64,000 nucleotides of DNA from Bacteroidota bacterium (lineage in GTDB: Bacteria; Bacteroidota; Bacteroidia; B-17B0; Aurantibacillaceae), in the NCBI GenBank assembly GCA_963169355.1, contig CAUJCR010000006.1, positions 1 through 64,000 on the forward strand. Direction: 5' to 3'. Positions 63,774 through 64,000 of the stretch are shown piece after piece; within the stretch, counting starts at the first letter, position 1; each line of letters begins with the position of its first letter. The notes below the pieces were generated by a model, which saw nothing but the letters and a program-made list of their open reading frames with translations, had not been told where the DNA came from and did no database searches. Position numbers and translations under genes: made by a program.

Positions 63774-63784
63774 AAAAATCACCT

Positions 63785-64000
63785 ATGAAACATATAATTT
63801 TCACATCAATTGCAGCATGTGTTATTTCACTTACACACGCACAATCCGCTTATCAAGGACCATTAACAAACAAGAAAGGTAGCGAATACAAATTTACTGT
63901 TGTAAAATCGTTAGATGTCTCAGCTGTTCAAAACCAAGGGCATACAGGCACCTGTTGGTCATTTTCATCATTGTCTTTCTTTGAAAGTGAATTAATGCGA
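63785..64000 (+). CDS. Papain-like (C1) cysteine peptidase, aminopeptidase C/bleomycin hydrolase type (3' end missing)
   Basis: The 72 visible codons encode a signal peptide (HIIFTSIAACVISLTHAQ), then VKSLDVSAVQNQGHTGTCWSFSSLSFFES. Gln51 and Cys57 in the Q-x5-C-W-S-F motif are the oxyanion and nucleophile residues of C1 peptidases, and the surrounding text resembles the PepC/bleomycin hydrolase branch. The gene runs off the right edge, so His and Asn of the catalytic set are not visible. It starts 11 bp after the AtpI-like gene but may be separately regulated. Confidence 0.85.
   Translation, partial: MKHIIFTSIAACVISLTHAQSAYQGPLTNKKGSEYKFTVVKSLDVSAVQNQGHTGTCWSFSSLSFFESELMR

Overview
This is a low-GC stretch of a Bacteroidota chromosome. 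The phylum is supported by type IX secretion (T9SS) parts and cargo (PorP/SprF, a PorE-like OmpA protein, PorW/SprE, type A and type B C-terminal sorting domains), by promoters of the TTTG-N20-TAnnTTTG kind, by the near absence of Shine-Dalgarno sites, and by an F-ATPase operon that lacks atpD/atpC. The order or genus cannot be fixed from the sequence alone. I see no rRNA, tRNA, CRISPR array, prophage or complete insertion sequence.

Layout. 1-3595: 3' end of a repetitive type B T9SS adhesin and its PorP/SprF partner. 3713-4401: HigB/HigA-type toxin-antitoxin pair. 4522-11994: dicarboxylate symporter, a TMTC-like membrane TPR protein, GT2 and GT9 glycosyltransferases, an SDR, holB, nadD. 12187-14800: two secreted type A T9SS cargo proteins. 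14870-21359: HerA-like ATPase, RNase R, a membrane SpoIIE-type phosphatase, fructose-1,6-bisphosphatase. About 21400-29450: accessory island (outer-membrane barrel protein; WYL regulator-Rid-aldo/keto reductase-YdeI; sce7726-like protein) with hairpin-rich non-coding DNA. 29451-35796: sufB, a T9SS-exported esterase, sufC, sufD, fumC. 35814-38524: transaldolase-CBS fusion, pgk, a SPOR protein. 38639-43471: histidine kinase, LuxR-type response regulator and SpoIIE-type phosphatase in one operon. 43596-52306: giant adhesin, PorP/SprF, PorE-like OmpA protein. 52410-53667: two peroxiredoxins. 53740-58978: atpB-E-F-H-A-G on the minus strand. 59104-64000: M23 peptidase (minus), then porW, bactofilin, atpZ, an AtpI-like gene and the start of a papain-like peptidase on the plus strand.

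How the genes fit together. Two adhesin loci pair a type B sorting domain with a PorP/SprF protein, and the second also carries a PorE-like OmpA anchor. PorW at 60049 is a T9SS motor-associated lipoprotein. Three type A cargo proteins are also encoded. Carbon-metabolism genes (fbp, pgk, fumC, a transaldolase homologue) sit among envelope and signalling genes.

Most notable: the transaldolase-like/CBS-pair fusion with an altered active-site motif; a T9SS-exported esterase inside the suf operon; ATP synthase genes split between two divergent blocks; a terminator-like hairpin between atpE and atpF; many genes whose start codon lies only 3-12 nt after a TAnnTTTG box, suggesting leaderless mRNAs; a perfect TGACA-N6-TGTCA operator candidate in the Rid promoter; and a 54-bp dispersed repeat shared by the toxin-antitoxin locus and the island's right edge. 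I found no clear-cut, wholly new multi-gene system.
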